Below, in pieces: positions 16,811-25,811 of a stretch of DNA of 64,000 nucleotides. The notes under the pieces are model-generated. The model did no database searches. It was not told where the DNA came from and saw nothing but the letters and a program-made list of their open reading frames with translations. The position numbers and the translations under genes are program-made. Positions within the stretch are counted from its first letter, which is position 1. The number at the start of each line of letters is the position of its first letter. Source of the stretch: JBCBKL01 sp038521825. GTDB lineage: Bacteria > Pseudomonadota > Alphaproteobacteria > Rhodobacterales > Rhodobacteraceae. The stretch spans positions 62,001 through 126,000 of the forward strand of contig JBCBKL010000001.1 in NCBI GenBank assembly GCA_038521825.1, in the 5' to 3' direction.

Positions 16811-18139
16811 ATGCGGTATCTTATAGGACTGGTTTTTGTACTATTTGGTGTTGAGGGCGGATTTGCTGCTGCGACATCTGAAGAAACACTTAGGCCGCAA
16901 GTCCGGCCCGATAACGCGGTCCGCGTCGCTTTGGTTGCGACAGTTCCGGTGCTACGGCCGCAAATCCGGCCCGAAATCGCACAAAGCCCAGAAGCGTCCC
17001 AGCCGATCCTTGTCGCGGCCAATGCCCGGTTTGAACGATGGATCGTGGCATTCCGGCCTCGCGCTATGGCGGCTGGGATTAGCGGGTCGGTTTTTGAGCG
17101 TGCATTTCGCGGTGTCACCTATGACCCGGAGGTGATCGAACGCGACAGGAATCAGAGCGAATTTACCAAGACGATCTGGGACTACCTTGATAGCGCCGCG
17201 TCGGACACGCGCGTGCAGAATGGCAAGGATGCCCTGCGCAAACACCGAAAAACCCTTGAGGCAATCGAGGCACGCTATGGGGTCGACCAGGATGTCGTGG
17301 TCGCGATCTGGGGATTGGAAAGCGCCTATGGGTCGTTCCGGGGTAGTCACAACGTGATCCAGGCGCTGGCAACGCTCGCTTTTGACGGAAGGCGGTCGCG
17401 GTTTTTCGAGGCGCAGTTGATCGCCGCATTGCGCATTCTTCAGAGCGGCGACACGGTTCCAGCCAACATGAAGGGCAGCTGGGCTGGTGCCATGGGGCAT
17501 ACCCAGTTCATGCCCACATCGTACTTGGATCTAGCGGTCGACTTTACCGGCGACGGCCGCCGCGATATCTGGGATGACGACCCCAGCGATGCGTTGGCCT
17601 CGACGGCGGCATATCTGAAACGGTTTGGATGGGTCAAAGGCCAACCTTGGGGCGTTGAGGTGCGCTTGCCCGCAAATTTCGATTTCTCGCAAGCGAACAG
17701 GAAGATCCGCAAAAGTCCGGCGGATTGGGCAGCACTGGGTGTACGCGATATGCGGGGCCGCCCGGTCCCTAATTACGGTTCCGCTTCAATTCTGCTTCCG
17801 GCGGGCAGCCAGGGCGCCGCTTTCATGATCTTCAAGAACTTCGGAGTCATTGAGCGATATAATCCAGCTGATGCCTATGTGATTGGTGTCGGCCACTTGT
17901 CAGACCGCATAACGGGCGGCCCCAAGATCCAGTCCGACTGGCCGCGGGACGACCGCGCCCTGACCTTTCGCGAAAGAAAGGAACTCCAGCAGCGGTTGAC
18001 CCGCGCCGGCTTTGATACGGCGGGCGTCGACGGCAAGATCGGTCCAAAAACGATAACAGCGGTACGGGCTTATCAGCGCGCGCAAGGCTTGCGCCCTGAT
18101 GGCTATGCCTCGTTGAAGTTGCTCAAGCAGCTTCGTTAG
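16811..18139 (+). CDS. Lytic murein transglycosylase (MltB-like) with peptidoglycan-binding domain
   Basis: Periplasmic enzyme that cleaves peptidoglycan with 1,6-anhydro product formation. Begins with a signal peptide (MRYLIGLVFVLFGVEGGFAA). A low-complexity linker follows with near-repeats LRPQVRPD and LRPQIRPE. The SLT_2 catalytic domain (about 65-345) has the catalytic glutamate in WGLESAYGSFRG and GAMGHTQFMPTSYL. A C-terminal peptidoglycan-binding domain (about 375-440) ends with GIDGKIGPKT-type sequence (VDGKIGPKTITAVRAYQ). GAGG lies before the ATG at 16811; an in-frame ATG at 16769 would add a charged leader ahead of the signal peptide. Monocistronic. Confidence 0.93.
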   Translation: MRYLIGLVFVLFGVEGGFAAATSEETLRPQVRPDNAVRVALVATVPVLRPQIRPEIAQSPEASQPILVAANARFERWIVAFRPRAMAAGISGSVFERAFRGVTYDPEVIERDRNQSEFTKTIWDYLDSAASDTRVQNGKDALRKHRKTLEAIEARYGVDQDVVVAIWGLESAYGSFRGSHNVIQALATLAFDGRRSRFFEAQLIAALRILQSGDTVPANMKGSWAGAMGHTQFMPTSYLDLAVDFTGDGRRDIWDDDPSDALASTAAYLKRFGWVKGQPWGVEVRLPANFDFSQANRKIRKSPADWAALGVRDMRGRPVPNYGSASILLPAGSQGAAFMIFKNFGVIERYNPADAYVIGVGHLSDRITGGPKIQSDWPRDDRALTFRERKELQQRLTRAGFDTAGVDGKIGPKTITAVRAYQRAQGLRPDGYASLKLLKQLR

Positions 18140-18253
18140 GCTCTGCGTTCACGCACAGATCAACTTGAATGACCTAAGGGTGCTCCGCCCTTGCAACGGG
18201 TGGAGCCGACTTTAGTGTCGTCGGTGTTTACCACGCACAGAAAGGCTTGCCCG

Positions 18254-19123
18254 ATGGCTGAGACGTACACGCCCCCCGAGGTCTGGACATGGGATGCGAA
18301 GAATGGCGGCGAATTTGCCAGCATCAATCGCCCCATTGCGGGGCCGACGAACGATAAGGAACTGCCGGTCGGTGAACACCCGTTTCAGCTTTATTCGCTG
18401 GCGACCCCCAACGGTGTAAAAGTCACCATGATGTTCGAAGAGCTTCTTGCAGCGGGTATCGACGAGGCCGAGTATGACGCTTGGCTGATCAATATCGGCG
18501 AGGGTGATCAGTTTGGCTCGGGTTTCGTCGAGATTAACCCGAACTCAAAGATCCCGGCGCTGCTAGACCGCTCACACCCCGAGCCGTTGCGGGTGTTCGA
18601 AAGCGGGTCGATCCTTATCCATCTGGGTGAGAAGTTTGGTAGATTCTTGCCGACTTCGGGGCCCGGTAGAACCGAGGTTTTCAACTGGCTGATGTGGCAG
18701 ATGGGAAGCGCGCCGTTCCTTGGCGGAGGGTTCGGGCACTTCTATTCGTACGCTCCTGAAAAGTTTGAATACCCTATCAATCGCTACGCGATGGAGACCA
18801 AGCGGCAGTTGGATGTTCTGGATCGCGAGTTGGCCAACAAACCTTTCATCGCTGGGGACGAATATTCGATCGCTGACATGGCGATTTGGCCTTGGTATGG
18901 TCAGCTTTGTCTGGGGCGGCTCTATTCGGCCGGAACTTTTCTCGATGTTGAGAGCTACGAGAACGTTTTCGCATGGGCCAAGAAAATTGATACGCGGCCT
19001 GCGACGCTGCGTGGCCGGATGGTGAACCGGACGTTTGGCGAACTGTCCTTGCAGCTCCACGAACGGCATTCAGCTTCGGATTTCGATACGATGACGCAGG
19101 ACAAAGTGGAAGCTGCAGAATAG
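18254..19123 (+). CDS. yghU: YghU-type glutathione-dependent disulfide-bond oxidoreductase
   Basis: A 289-residue GST-fold protein of the YghU/YfcG class, which reduces disulfides with glutathione. The family's long N-terminal extension is present (PPEVWTWDAKNGGEFASINR, then GEHPFQLYSLATPNGVKVTM). It also has NPNSKIPAL, ESGSILIHLGEKFGRFLP and the C-terminal FIAGDEYSIADMAIWPWYG. AAAGG precedes the ATG at 18254. It converges with the TetR gene; their stops are back to back at 19123/19124. Confidence 0.92.
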   Translation: MAETYTPPEVWTWDAKNGGEFASINRPIAGPTNDKELPVGEHPFQLYSLATPNGVKVTMMFEELLAAGIDEAEYDAWLINIGEGDQFGSGFVEINPNSKIPALLDRSHPEPLRVFESGSILIHLGEKFGRFLPTSGPGRTEVFNWLMWQMGSAPFLGGGFGHFYSYAPEKFEYPINRYAMETKRQLDVLDRELANKPFIAGDEYSIADMAIWPWYGQLCLGRLYSAGTFLDVESYENVFAWAKKIDTRPATLRGRMVNRTFGELSLQLHERHSASDFDTMTQDKVEAAE

Positions 19124-19741
19124 TCAGACGCTGTAGCGGGCCATGAACGTTTCGACCGCGCCGTCGACGACTCGGTCAATCTCTTCGTCGGTCACGGTAT
19201 CCTGCATACCGAAGATCATGCGGGGCCAGATATCGGCCTTGCACAGCTCGCCAAACTGGTTTGCTGCGAGGTCAAAATCGTCGATCTTCAGCTCGTCACG
19301 GTCCGCCGCAGCTTGAAAGTAGCTCACCATTTCAGCACGCATGACCTCCGGTCCGGATCGATAAAACTGTTGACCAATTTCCGGAAACCGATCCGATTCT
19401 GCCAAGCACATGCGAAAAATCTGCTGGCCCAACTTTGATGTCAGGAATCTCAAAAAATGACGACCGGCTTGACCCAGCACTTCGCGCGGCGGACCAAACT
19501 CGTTGATGCGATCGGTTGCCATCAGTGACTGGTGGCGGCATTCGGATTTTGCAACTTCCAGAAATAACAGACGCTTATCGGGGAAGTAGCTATATAGTGT
19601 CGCTTTGCTCACCCCTGCCGCCCGGGCTATATCGTCGACGCTTGCCCCCTCGAAACCGTCTGCCATGAACACCGTGCGCGCCCCTTCCAGGACCTGGTCA
19701 AACTTGCGGCCTTTCCGGATGATGGGGGACTGATCGTTCAT
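19124..19741 (-). CDS. TetR/AcrR family transcriptional regulator (AefR-like C-terminus)
   Basis: A 205-residue repressor-type protein. The N-terminal HTH is canonical: FEGASVDDIARAAGVSKATL and YSYFPDKRLLFLEV (about 30-70). The ligand domain, with GQQIFRMCLAESDRFPEIG, resembles the AefR-like TetR C-terminal family. The ATG at 19741 has AAGGAA upstream and is preferred over the preceding TTG. It is divergent from mbfA over 135 bases and could act there or on itself. The ligand is unknown. Confidence 0.88.
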   Translation of the reverse strand: MNDQSPIIRKGRKFDQVLEGARTVFMADGFEGASVDDIARAAGVSKATLYSYFPDKRLLFLEVAKSECRHQSLMATDRINEFGPPREVLGQAGRHFLRFLTSKLGQQIFRMCLAESDRFPEIGQQFYRSGPEVMRAEMVSYFQAAADRDELKIDDFDLAANQFGELCKADIWPRMIFGMQDTVTDEEIDRVVDGAVETFMARYSV

Positions 19742-19843
19742 CAAGGTTCCTTTCGCAGGCCGTAAATATAAACCGCTTCGTTCAGTTACGCCAAGAAAAA
19801 CGCATAGCGGGTGTTTGCAAAACGCGTGGCTCGCTAGGTTACA

Positions 19844-19860
19844 TCTAGATTGATTCTAAA
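19844..19860 (+). promoter_or_regulatory. Irr-box (ICE-like) imperfect palindrome before mbfA
   Basis: TCTAGATTGATTCTAAA is an imperfect palindrome (six of eight base pairs match around the central G). It resembles the iron-control element recognised by Irr in alphaproteobacteria, which has a TTAGAA/TTCTAA core. It lies 16 bases before the mbfA ATG, and mbfA is a known Irr target in rhizobia. The match is by eye, so the call is tentative. Confidence 0.4.
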
Positions 19861-19876
19861 GTTCTGGGAGTTTTGC

Positions 19877-20851
19877 ATGCGCTATTCATTTGCGAGAAAA
19901 CGGTTCAGGGATCTTACAGAGCAGGAGGTTCTGGCGCTCGCCATCTCGTCCGAAGAGGACGATGCGCGCATCTACCGAGGCTATGCTGAACGGCTGCGTT
20001 CGGACTATCCGCAGACGGCAGCTGTCTTTTCTGGAATGGCGTCTGAGGAAGACCAGCATCGCAAGCGCCTTATTGATCTGCATACGGAACGCTTTGGCGA
20101 AACCATTCCATTGATCCGCCGCGAGCACGTGTCGGGTTACTATGCCCGGCGGCCGATCTGGTTGGTCGAGAACCTCGGGATCGAGCGGATCCGTGAGGAA
20201 GTCGAAGCGATGGAGAAAGAGGCGGAAAACTTCTATCTGAACGCGGCGCAAAGAACCACAGATGCCGAGACACGCAAGTTGTTGGGTGATCTTGCGGCGG
20301 CCGAGGCGGGGCACGAGAAACGGGCGACCGACCTGGCTGCGCAGCACCTTGATACCGATGCACGTGACGACGAGGATCACACCGCGCGCCGCCAATTCAT
20401 CCTGACCTATGTCCAGCCCGGCTTGGCCGGCCTGATGGACGGATCGGTTTCGACACTGGCACCGATCTTTGCCACGGCGTTTGCCACCCAGGATACCTGG
20501 ACGACCTTCCTCGTGGGTCTGGCCGCTTCGGTCGGCGCGGGTATTTCGATGGGATTTACCGAGGCTGCATCGGACGACGGCGAACTTTCCGGTCGTGGCT
20601 CACCGGTAAAGCGGGGCTTTGCATCCGGGATCATGACGACAGTCGGCGGACTCGGTCACGCCCTGCCTTACTTAATCCCTGACTTCTGGACCGCCACCAT
20701 AACCGCCATAATAGTGGTCTTTGTCGAGCTGTGGGCGATCGCTTGGATCCAGAACCGGTATATGGATACGCCGTTCTGGCGCGCCACGCTTCAAGTGGTT
20801 CTGGGTGGCGCCCTGGTCTTTGCCGCCGGGGTCCTGATCGGCAGCGGTTAG
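19877..20851 (+). CDS. mbfA: Membrane-bound ferritin/rubrerythrin-VIT1 iron exporter MbfA
   Basis: Exports ferrous iron and protects against iron and peroxide stress. The 324-residue protein has an N-terminal rubrerythrin-like four-helix domain (about 15-165) with di-iron ligand patterns EEDDARIY, ASEEDQHRKR, EKEAENFY and AEAGHEKRA. The C-terminal VIT1/CCC1-like membrane domain (about 185-320) has PGLAGLMDGSVSTLAPIFA, ISMGFTEAASDDGELSGRG and about five hydrophobic segments. The ATG at 19877 has GGGAG upstream. An Irr-box-like palindrome lies just before the gene. Identity rests on the rare fusion of these two domains. Confidence 0.92.
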   Translation: MRYSFARKRFRDLTEQEVLALAISSEEDDARIYRGYAERLRSDYPQTAAVFSGMASEEDQHRKRLIDLHTERFGETIPLIRREHVSGYYARRPIWLVENLGIERIREEVEAMEKEAENFYLNAAQRTTDAETRKLLGDLAAAEAGHEKRATDLAAQHLDTDARDDEDHTARRQFILTYVQPGLAGLMDGSVSTLAPIFATAFATQDTWTTFLVGLAASVGAGISMGFTEAASDDGELSGRGSPVKRGFASGIMTTVGGLGHALPYLIPDFWTATITAIIVVFVELWAIAWIQNRYMDTPFWRATLQVVLGGALVFAAGVLIGSG

Positions 20852-22149
20852 GTTTTGCTGCGACGGTCAATGATGCGGACCGCCTTGCCTTCCGAGCGGG
20901 CCACGCCGCCGGGTTCGGTTACGATCACGTTGACCGATACGCCTACGGTTTGTTTGATCCGGCTGGCAAGGTCAGAGGCAGCGCCACGAGGTTCGGTTGT
21001 GACCTCGGAGATCTCGCAATGGATATGCATCTGATCCATACGGTCCGGACGCGTGAGCTCGATTTGAAAATGTGGTGCCAACCCCGGCGTCGCCATGATT
21101 GCCTCTTCGATCTGGGTTGGAAAGACGTTCACGCCGCGCAGGATGATCATGTCGTCGGACCGGCCCGTCACCTTTTCCATCCGTCGCATCGAGCGGGCCG
21201 TCCCCGGCATCAGTCGGGTCAGATCACGGGTGCGGTAGCGGATGATCGGAAAGGCCTCTTTGGTCAGCGAGGTAAACACCAACTCGCCCCGCTCGCCATC
21301 GGCCACAGTTTCGCAGGTTTCCGGGTCGACGATTTCTGGATAGAAGTGGTCTTCCCAGATATGCAGCCCGTCCTTGGTCTCGACGCATTCATTCGCGACG
21401 CCGGGGCCGATCACCTCGCTCAGGCCGTAGATGTCGACCGCGTGCATGTCGAAAGCCGCCTCGATCTCTTGGCGCATCGCATTTGTCCATGGCTCGGCCC
21501 CGAAGATGCCGACCTCCAACGACGTCGCTCGGGGATCGAGGCCCCGCGCGGCGAATTCATCGAGTACCGAAAGGGCGTAAGACGGCGTAATCGTAATCCC
21601 CTTGGGTTTGAAATCCTCGATCAACCGAACCTGCCGCGGTGTCATCCCGCCAGAGATCGGAATGGTAGTCAGGCCAAGCGCGTCCGCACCCAGATGAATA
21701 CCCAAGCCGCCTGTAAAGAGCCCATAGCCGTATGCGTTGTGCAGCAGATCACCGGGGCGCAAGCCTGAGGCACGCAGCGAACGGGCGACGACCGAACCCC
21801 AGACGGCAAGGTCATTCTTGGTGTACCCGACGACTGTTGGTTGGCCGGTTGTGCCAGAAGAGGCATGTATGCGCGCGACCTGATCTCGTGGAACGGCGAA
21901 CATGCCGAACGGGTAATTGTCCCTTAGGTCCTGTTTGACAGTGAAGGGAAAACGGCTCAGATCGCCCAACTGCTTCAGGTCATCGGGATGAACGCCCGCA
22001 GCATCGAAGCTGGCCTTGTAGTGCGGTACATTCTCGTAAGCATGGAGCAGCGACCATTTCAGGCGTTCAAGCTGCATCCCCTCAATCTCGTCGCGGCTGG
22101 CGATTTCAATAGGGTCGAGGGTTGAACGATCGGGGGTCAGGTCTTTCAT
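20848..22149 (-). CDS. paaK: Phenylacetate-CoA ligase
   Basis: Activates phenylacetate to phenylacetyl-CoA with ATP. The 433-residue adenylate-forming enzyme has the P-loop HASSGTTGQPTVVGYT, YGYGLFTGGLG, AEPWTNAMRQEIEAAF, YGLSEVIGPGVANEC and YRTRDLTRLMPG, all matching PaaK. Its ATG overlaps the paaI stop (ATGA), so the two are coupled. The ring-epoxidase genes paaABCDE are not in the window, so the remaining pathway must lie elsewhere. It converges with mbfA, overlapping by four bases. Confidence 0.95.
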   Translation of the reverse strand: MKDLTPDRSTLDPIEIASRDEIEGMQLERLKWSLLHAYENVPHYKASFDAAGVHPDDLKQLGDLSRFPFTVKQDLRDNYPFGMFAVPRDQVARIHASSGTTGQPTVVGYTKNDLAVWGSVVARSLRASGLRPGDLLHNAYGYGLFTGGLGIHLGADALGLTTIPISGGMTPRQVRLIEDFKPKGITITPSYALSVLDEFAARGLDPRATSLEVGIFGAEPWTNAMRQEIEAAFDMHAVDIYGLSEVIGPGVANECVETKDGLHIWEDHFYPEIVDPETCETVADGERGELVFTSLTKEAFPIIRYRTRDLTRLMPGTARSMRRMEKVTGRSDDMIILRGVNVFPTQIEEAIMATPGLAPHFQIELTRPDRMDQMHIHCEISEVTTEPRGAASDLASRIKQTVGVSVNVIVTEPGGVARSEGKAVRIIDRRSKT

Positions 22150-22607
22150 TCCGAGTGTCCGCTTTCGTCAAAGTGCTGGCCGCTCACGATCCGGGACAGG
22201 CCCCGGAAAAGAGCGACTTTCGTTCCCGTCTCATCAGTTACCGTAACATCATAGGTGCCTGACCGACCCGCCCGCGCTACTTCGACGGCCCTGGCGGAAA
22301 GGCAAGCGTCCAGCCGCACAGGGCAAAGGTATGTGATTTGGTTCGATTGCGCGACTGTCACCGCGTTGTAGCTATTGCAGGCAAAGGCAAAGGCGCTGTC
22401 GGCCAGCAAAAAGATGTATCCACCGTGGCAGATGCCGTGCCCATTTAGCATATCGGGCCTCACGGTCATGGTCATTGTTGCTGTTCCCGGACCGATCGCG
22501 TCGAGCTTTGCTCCGATCCCCTGACTGGCCGCGTCGTCTTTCATCATCGCGGCGGCGCTGCGCTCTGCGCGGTCCTGCGGCGTCATTCTTGAACTTTGTG
22601 TTTCCAT
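22146..22607 (-). CDS. paaI: PaaI-type hot-dog thioesterase
   Basis: Hydrolyses dead-end hydroxyphenylacetyl-CoA esters and so frees CoA in phenylacetate breakdown. The hot-dog core is GHGICHGGYIFLLADSAFAF with the active-site Asp region, followed by NQITYLCPVRL. About 153 residues from an ATG at 22607, which has only a weak GGCGG ahead; an in-frame upstream start would add an unlikely leader. Directly coupled to paaK, which supports PaaI over other thioesterases of this fold. Confidence 0.9.
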   Translation of the reverse strand: METQSSRMTPQDRAERSAAAMMKDDAASQGIGAKLDAIGPGTATMTMTVRPDMLNGHGICHGGYIFLLADSAFAFACNSYNAVTVAQSNQITYLCPVRLDACLSARAVEVARAGRSGTYDVTVTDETGTKVALFRGLSRIVSGQHFDESGHSE

Positions 22608-22693
22608 TTGCCGCCAGACTGCGCGGAATCTGTAACATGTCAAGGGTCTGACTGCGGACTTGATTTGGCCATAAAGACAGGCAAGTCTGCGGC

Positions 22694-23041
22694 ATGACTG
22701 TTGTGTACCCAACTCCGTCGAACCTGCGCGAAATTCCAAACCCAACGGTAGCGTTTCACCGGACCGAACTCAGCATCATCCTTTCGCTCTACGGACGAAT
22801 GGTCGCTGCGGGTGAATGGCGCGACTATGGGATATCATCGCTGCGGGATGTGGCTATCTTTTCGATCTTTCGTCGGACGGCCGAAAACCCGCTCTATCGC
22901 ATTGAAAAGCGGCCAAAGCTGCGATCCAAGCAGGGGATGTACGCCATAATTGGAATGGACGGGCAGGTTTTGAGGCGGGGCCACGATCTCAAGAGCGTCT
23001 TGCGTGTTCTTGAGCGCAAGTTGATCCGCGCGGTCGACTAA
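22694..23041 (+). CDS. DUF2794 domain-containing protein
   Basis: A 115-residue protein that is essentially one DUF2794 domain, a family common in Alphaproteobacteria. Recognisable blocks are VAFHRTELSIILSLYGRMV, WRDYGISSLRDVAIFSIFRR and YRIEKRPKLRSKQGMYAII. Function is unknown in the family. It is divergent from paaI over 86 bases and converges with the NlpC/P60 gene, with a four-base overlap. Confidence 0.88.
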   Translation: MTVVYPTPSNLREIPNPTVAFHRTELSIILSLYGRMVAAGEWRDYGISSLRDVAIFSIFRRTAENPLYRIEKRPKLRSKQGMYAIIGMDGQVLRRGHDLKSVLRVLERKLIRAVD

Positions 23042-23832
23042 GCAGGAAGAACTGGTCGCAGATGCGCCAATAGCGGCCCATCACCTTGCTCTGCAATCCG
23101 TTTGATGGCTGCCCCAGCGTCTTCAATGGTCACCGCCATATGGTGCGCGTTGGCGTGGATGAGCGCATTGCGCCCCGAGGCAAGGGCCACGTGGCCGCGC
23201 CAGAACAGCAAGTCACCTCGTCGCAAGCTTCCGTCGGTCACGATGTATCTGTAGAAGGCCTGCATCTGCTGGTCACTGTCACCGGGGCATTCGGTGCCAC
23301 ACGCGATCAGCGCCGCTTGTATCAACCCCGAACAATCGATCCCAAAGCTGCTGTTGCCGCCCCAAAGGTATGGCGTGCCCAGAAACAGTGATGCCACTGC
23401 AACCGGGTCCGATCCGTGAAAGCCCAATTCCGCAACATGCTGAGCGGGGATATAGCCATGAGCCGTCTCGATGAACTTACCTGCGCCGCCGATGACAGTG
23501 ACGACGCTGCCATAGCTCAGGCTCATCCGATCTGGCGATTTGAAATCCGGATCTTCGTAAACGTGGGTTGCGATCGCACTGATCCGGTGCGTCGGTTCCG
23601 TCCGGGAGCAGATACCTCGCCGCGCGACATAGCCCACATATCCATCCTTATCGGATCGGACATAACTCAACTCGTCCCGTGCCCCGAGCACGGTAATCGT
23701 ATCGCCAAGGATCAATTGCCTATCGCGCGGACCATTCGGCTGAGTTGACAGATCGAGAACCGGCACGGAAACCTGAGCAGGTGTTGCCCCATCAACGACC
23801 GATGGGTCAGGTGTCGTGCGCCTGTCAGTCAA
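23038..23832 (-). CDS. NlpC/P60 family peptidase with SH3-like domain
   Basis: A 264-residue cysteine peptidase of family C40, likely acting on peptidoglycan peptides. An N-terminal SH3-like region (about 35-130) is followed by the catalytic domain, with cysteine in GIDCSGLIQAALIACG and histidines in GHVALASGRNALIHANAHH. The only available start is TTG at 23832, overlapping the aminopeptidase stop (TTGA), which implies translational coupling. No signal peptide is evident. Pairing with an M17 aminopeptidase suggests joint breakdown of peptides or recycled muropeptides. Confidence 0.88.
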   Translation of the reverse strand: MTDRRTTPDPSVVDGATPAQVSVPVLDLSTQPNGPRDRQLILGDTITVLGARDELSYVRSDKDGYVGYVARRGICSRTEPTHRISAIATHVYEDPDFKSPDRMSLSYGSVVTVIGGAGKFIETAHGYIPAQHVAELGFHGSDPVAVASLFLGTPYLWGGNSSFGIDCSGLIQAALIACGTECPGDSDQQMQAFYRYIVTDGSLRRGDLLFWRGHVALASGRNALIHANAHHMAVTIEDAGAAIKRIAEQGDGPLLAHLRPVLPA

Positions 23833-25211
23833 TGGTCCAGCATGGTTGGAAGAGCCTCAAAAAGTGCGCGGGTTCCCTGCCCGATCCCGCCCTTTGGCCT
23901 GCCGGGGGCGTCGCTTGGTTGCCATCCGTAGATGTCGAAATGGAGATAACCGGGCGTTTCGGTCACGAAGCGACGCAAAAACAAGGCCGCTGTGATCGAC
24001 CCGGCAAAGCCACCCTTCGGCGCGTTGTCGAGATCCGCGATCCCGGGTTCGATCATCGCTTCGTAAGGTGTATGGAATGGCATTTGCCAGACCGGATCCG
24101 CGACACGATCTGCGGCTTCGGTGAGCGTGGCCGCTTTCGCTGCGTCATCCGTGTAGAACGGGGCCAGATCTGGGCCAACCGCTACCCGCGCCGCGCCTGT
24201 CAGTGTCGCCATCGACACAATCAGGTCCGGACTGTCCTCGTCGGCAAGCGCGAGTGCATCCGCCAATACAAGACGGCCCTCAGCATCCGTGTTGTTGATC
24301 TCGACCGTAAGCCCTTTGCGTGATGTCAGAATATCCTGTGGCCGGAACGCGTTGCCCGAGACGGAGTTTTCAACGGCAGGTATTAGAACCCGCAGACGGA
24401 TCGGCGCGTCACTTCCCATCAGCATCTTGGCAAGGCCCAGAACCGCTGCCGCACCGCCCATGTCCTTTTTCATGAGGCCCATCGATGCACCAGGTTTAAG
24501 GTTGAGCCCACCCGTATCAAAACATACGCCTTTGCCAACGAGGGTTATCTTAGGCCCTGCATTCCCCCAAACCAGATCGATCAAGCGCGGGGGCGTTGCA
24601 GACGCGCGGCCCACCGTGTGGATCATAGGGAAACCCTCGGCCAACAGATCGTCACCGACAGTCACGCGGATTGCGGCGCCATGGGCCTCGGCGAGGTCTC
24701 TGGCAGCTTCTTCAAGCTCGGCAGGGCCCATATCAGAGGCCGGCGTATTGATCAGATCTCGGGTCAGTGCCTCGGCCCTGGCGATAAGGCAAACACGGTC
24801 CGGGTCGATACCGTCTGGCGCGATCAAGTCGCGGGCCGTTGCCGGATTATCCTTGTACCAGACGAAACGGTATTGAGCGAGCAGCCAACCGAGCGTTTCC
24901 GTTTCCAGCGCAGCCTTGTCCAGCGTCGATTGCAGACTGTAGGTGCCAGTGGGTAGCTTTGCAGCGCCTGCTGCCAAGTGGAACCGCCCGCGCAGGCGCG
25001 ATTTTGCGTTGCCATAGCCGACAAGCGCGCCAGCCAATCCATCGGGGCCGGGCAGGGCGAGTGCCTGGCCGACGCTGGCCCTGAAGCCGTGTGCTTCGAC
25101 CCATGCTTTCACATCGTTGGCTTGATCGCCGAGCCAGCCGTCAAGGTCATCTTCGGCGAGCAGAGTCAGAGGGATCGAAGAGGCATCCGAAGCCGCGAAT
25201 GTAAACGTCAT
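23829..25211 (-). CDS. Leucyl aminopeptidase family protein (M17)
   Basis: A dizinc cytosolic aminopeptidase of about 460 residues. The metal and catalytic motifs are LVGKGVCFDTGGLNLKPG, KDMGGAA and NTDAEGRLVLADALALA. The N-terminal domain is shorter and more divergent than in PepA, as in the PepB-like branch common in Rhodobacteraceae. It is the first gene of a two-gene unit with the NlpC/P60 peptidase, joined by a four-base overlap. Confidence 0.93.
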   Translation of the reverse strand: MTFTFAASDASSIPLTLLAEDDLDGWLGDQANDVKAWVEAHGFRASVGQALALPGPDGLAGALVGYGNAKSRLRGRFHLAAGAAKLPTGTYSLQSTLDKAALETETLGWLLAQYRFVWYKDNPATARDLIAPDGIDPDRVCLIARAEALTRDLINTPASDMGPAELEEAARDLAEAHGAAIRVTVGDDLLAEGFPMIHTVGRASATPPRLIDLVWGNAGPKITLVGKGVCFDTGGLNLKPGASMGLMKKDMGGAAAVLGLAKMLMGSDAPIRLRVLIPAVENSVSGNAFRPQDILTSRKGLTVEINNTDAEGRLVLADALALADEDSPDLIVSMATLTGAARVAVGPDLAPFYTDDAAKAATLTEAADRVADPVWQMPFHTPYEAMIEPGIADLDNAPKGGFAGSITAALFLRRFVTETPGYLHFDIYGWQPSDAPGRPKGGIGQGTRALFEALPTMLDH

Positions 25212-25273
25212 GATCCCGCCTGTACCACGTGGCGCCCCGAAATTGTCGGTGACACCTTCGCAGACTGCTTAGA

Positions 25274-25690
25274 TCAGATCGTTATGTCCTGCAAATCCCA
25301 CATGGCCGACAATGATCCTTCACCGATGCGCATTAGGCGAGCCAGCGTTGCGGCGAGTGCCACATCATCCCGCGCATCGATACATCGGGTTACATATTCG
25401 GCGACCTGGGCCAATTCGGCCATGCCGATCTGCTCTGCAATGGCGATCAGGGAGCGACTGCTTTTGCGCAGCTTATCCAGCTCAGCCGCCCGATACAGCC
25501 GATCGCAATGTGACAACCGCAATGCCAGCTCTTCCATGGCGCGGCACACCACGTCTTCGGCCGCATTGTGCCCCAGCTCTGAATACAGCGCCGACAAGCG
25601 TTCAGAGTCGACTGCGACCCTTTCTTTCGGCCTAAAATTGGTAACCTGCTCCACCGCACTACCCCACGACAGTTTCGAACGTGCCCCCAC
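25274..25690 (-). CDS. Unknown helical protein (138 aa)
   Basis: A short cytoplasmic protein, strongly helical in appearance, with the long amphipathic stretch AEDVVCRAMEELALRLSHCD and a later AEYVTRCIDARDDVALAATL. I do not recognise a family; it is loosely reminiscent of small histidine-phosphotransfer-like bundles, but no phosphoacceptor pattern is visible. The start is uncertain: an ATG at 25690 or a GTG at 25654 preceded by GGGG. It lies 62 bases upstream of the aminopeptidase on the same strand and is divergent from the carbonic anhydrase operon. Confidence 0.55.
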   Translation of the reverse strand: MGARSKLSWGSAVEQVTNFRPKERVAVDSERLSALYSELGHNAAEDVVCRAMEELALRLSHCDRLYRAAELDKLRKSSRSLIAIAEQIGMAELAQVAEYVTRCIDARDDVALAATLARLMRIGEGSLSAMWDLQDITI

Positions 25691-25811
25691 TTGGCGGACC
25701 GGTTATCAGCGGGCTGGGTTCCTATTTGGTTATTGGGGGTGGGCTTTTTCGCTCGAATTCGAGAACAATTGGGGCTAATCCGCGCCTCAAGAAATAAGGG
25801 ATGAACCGCCG

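Noticed and set aside
16865..16980. Near-repeat of LRPQVRPD / LRPQIRPE in the MltB-like protein
   Set aside because: Only two copies within a linker; not a repeat domain worth separate listing.
20731..21768. 345-residue frame antisense to paaK
   Set aside because: His/Asp/Arg-rich shadow of paaK codons with no family match.
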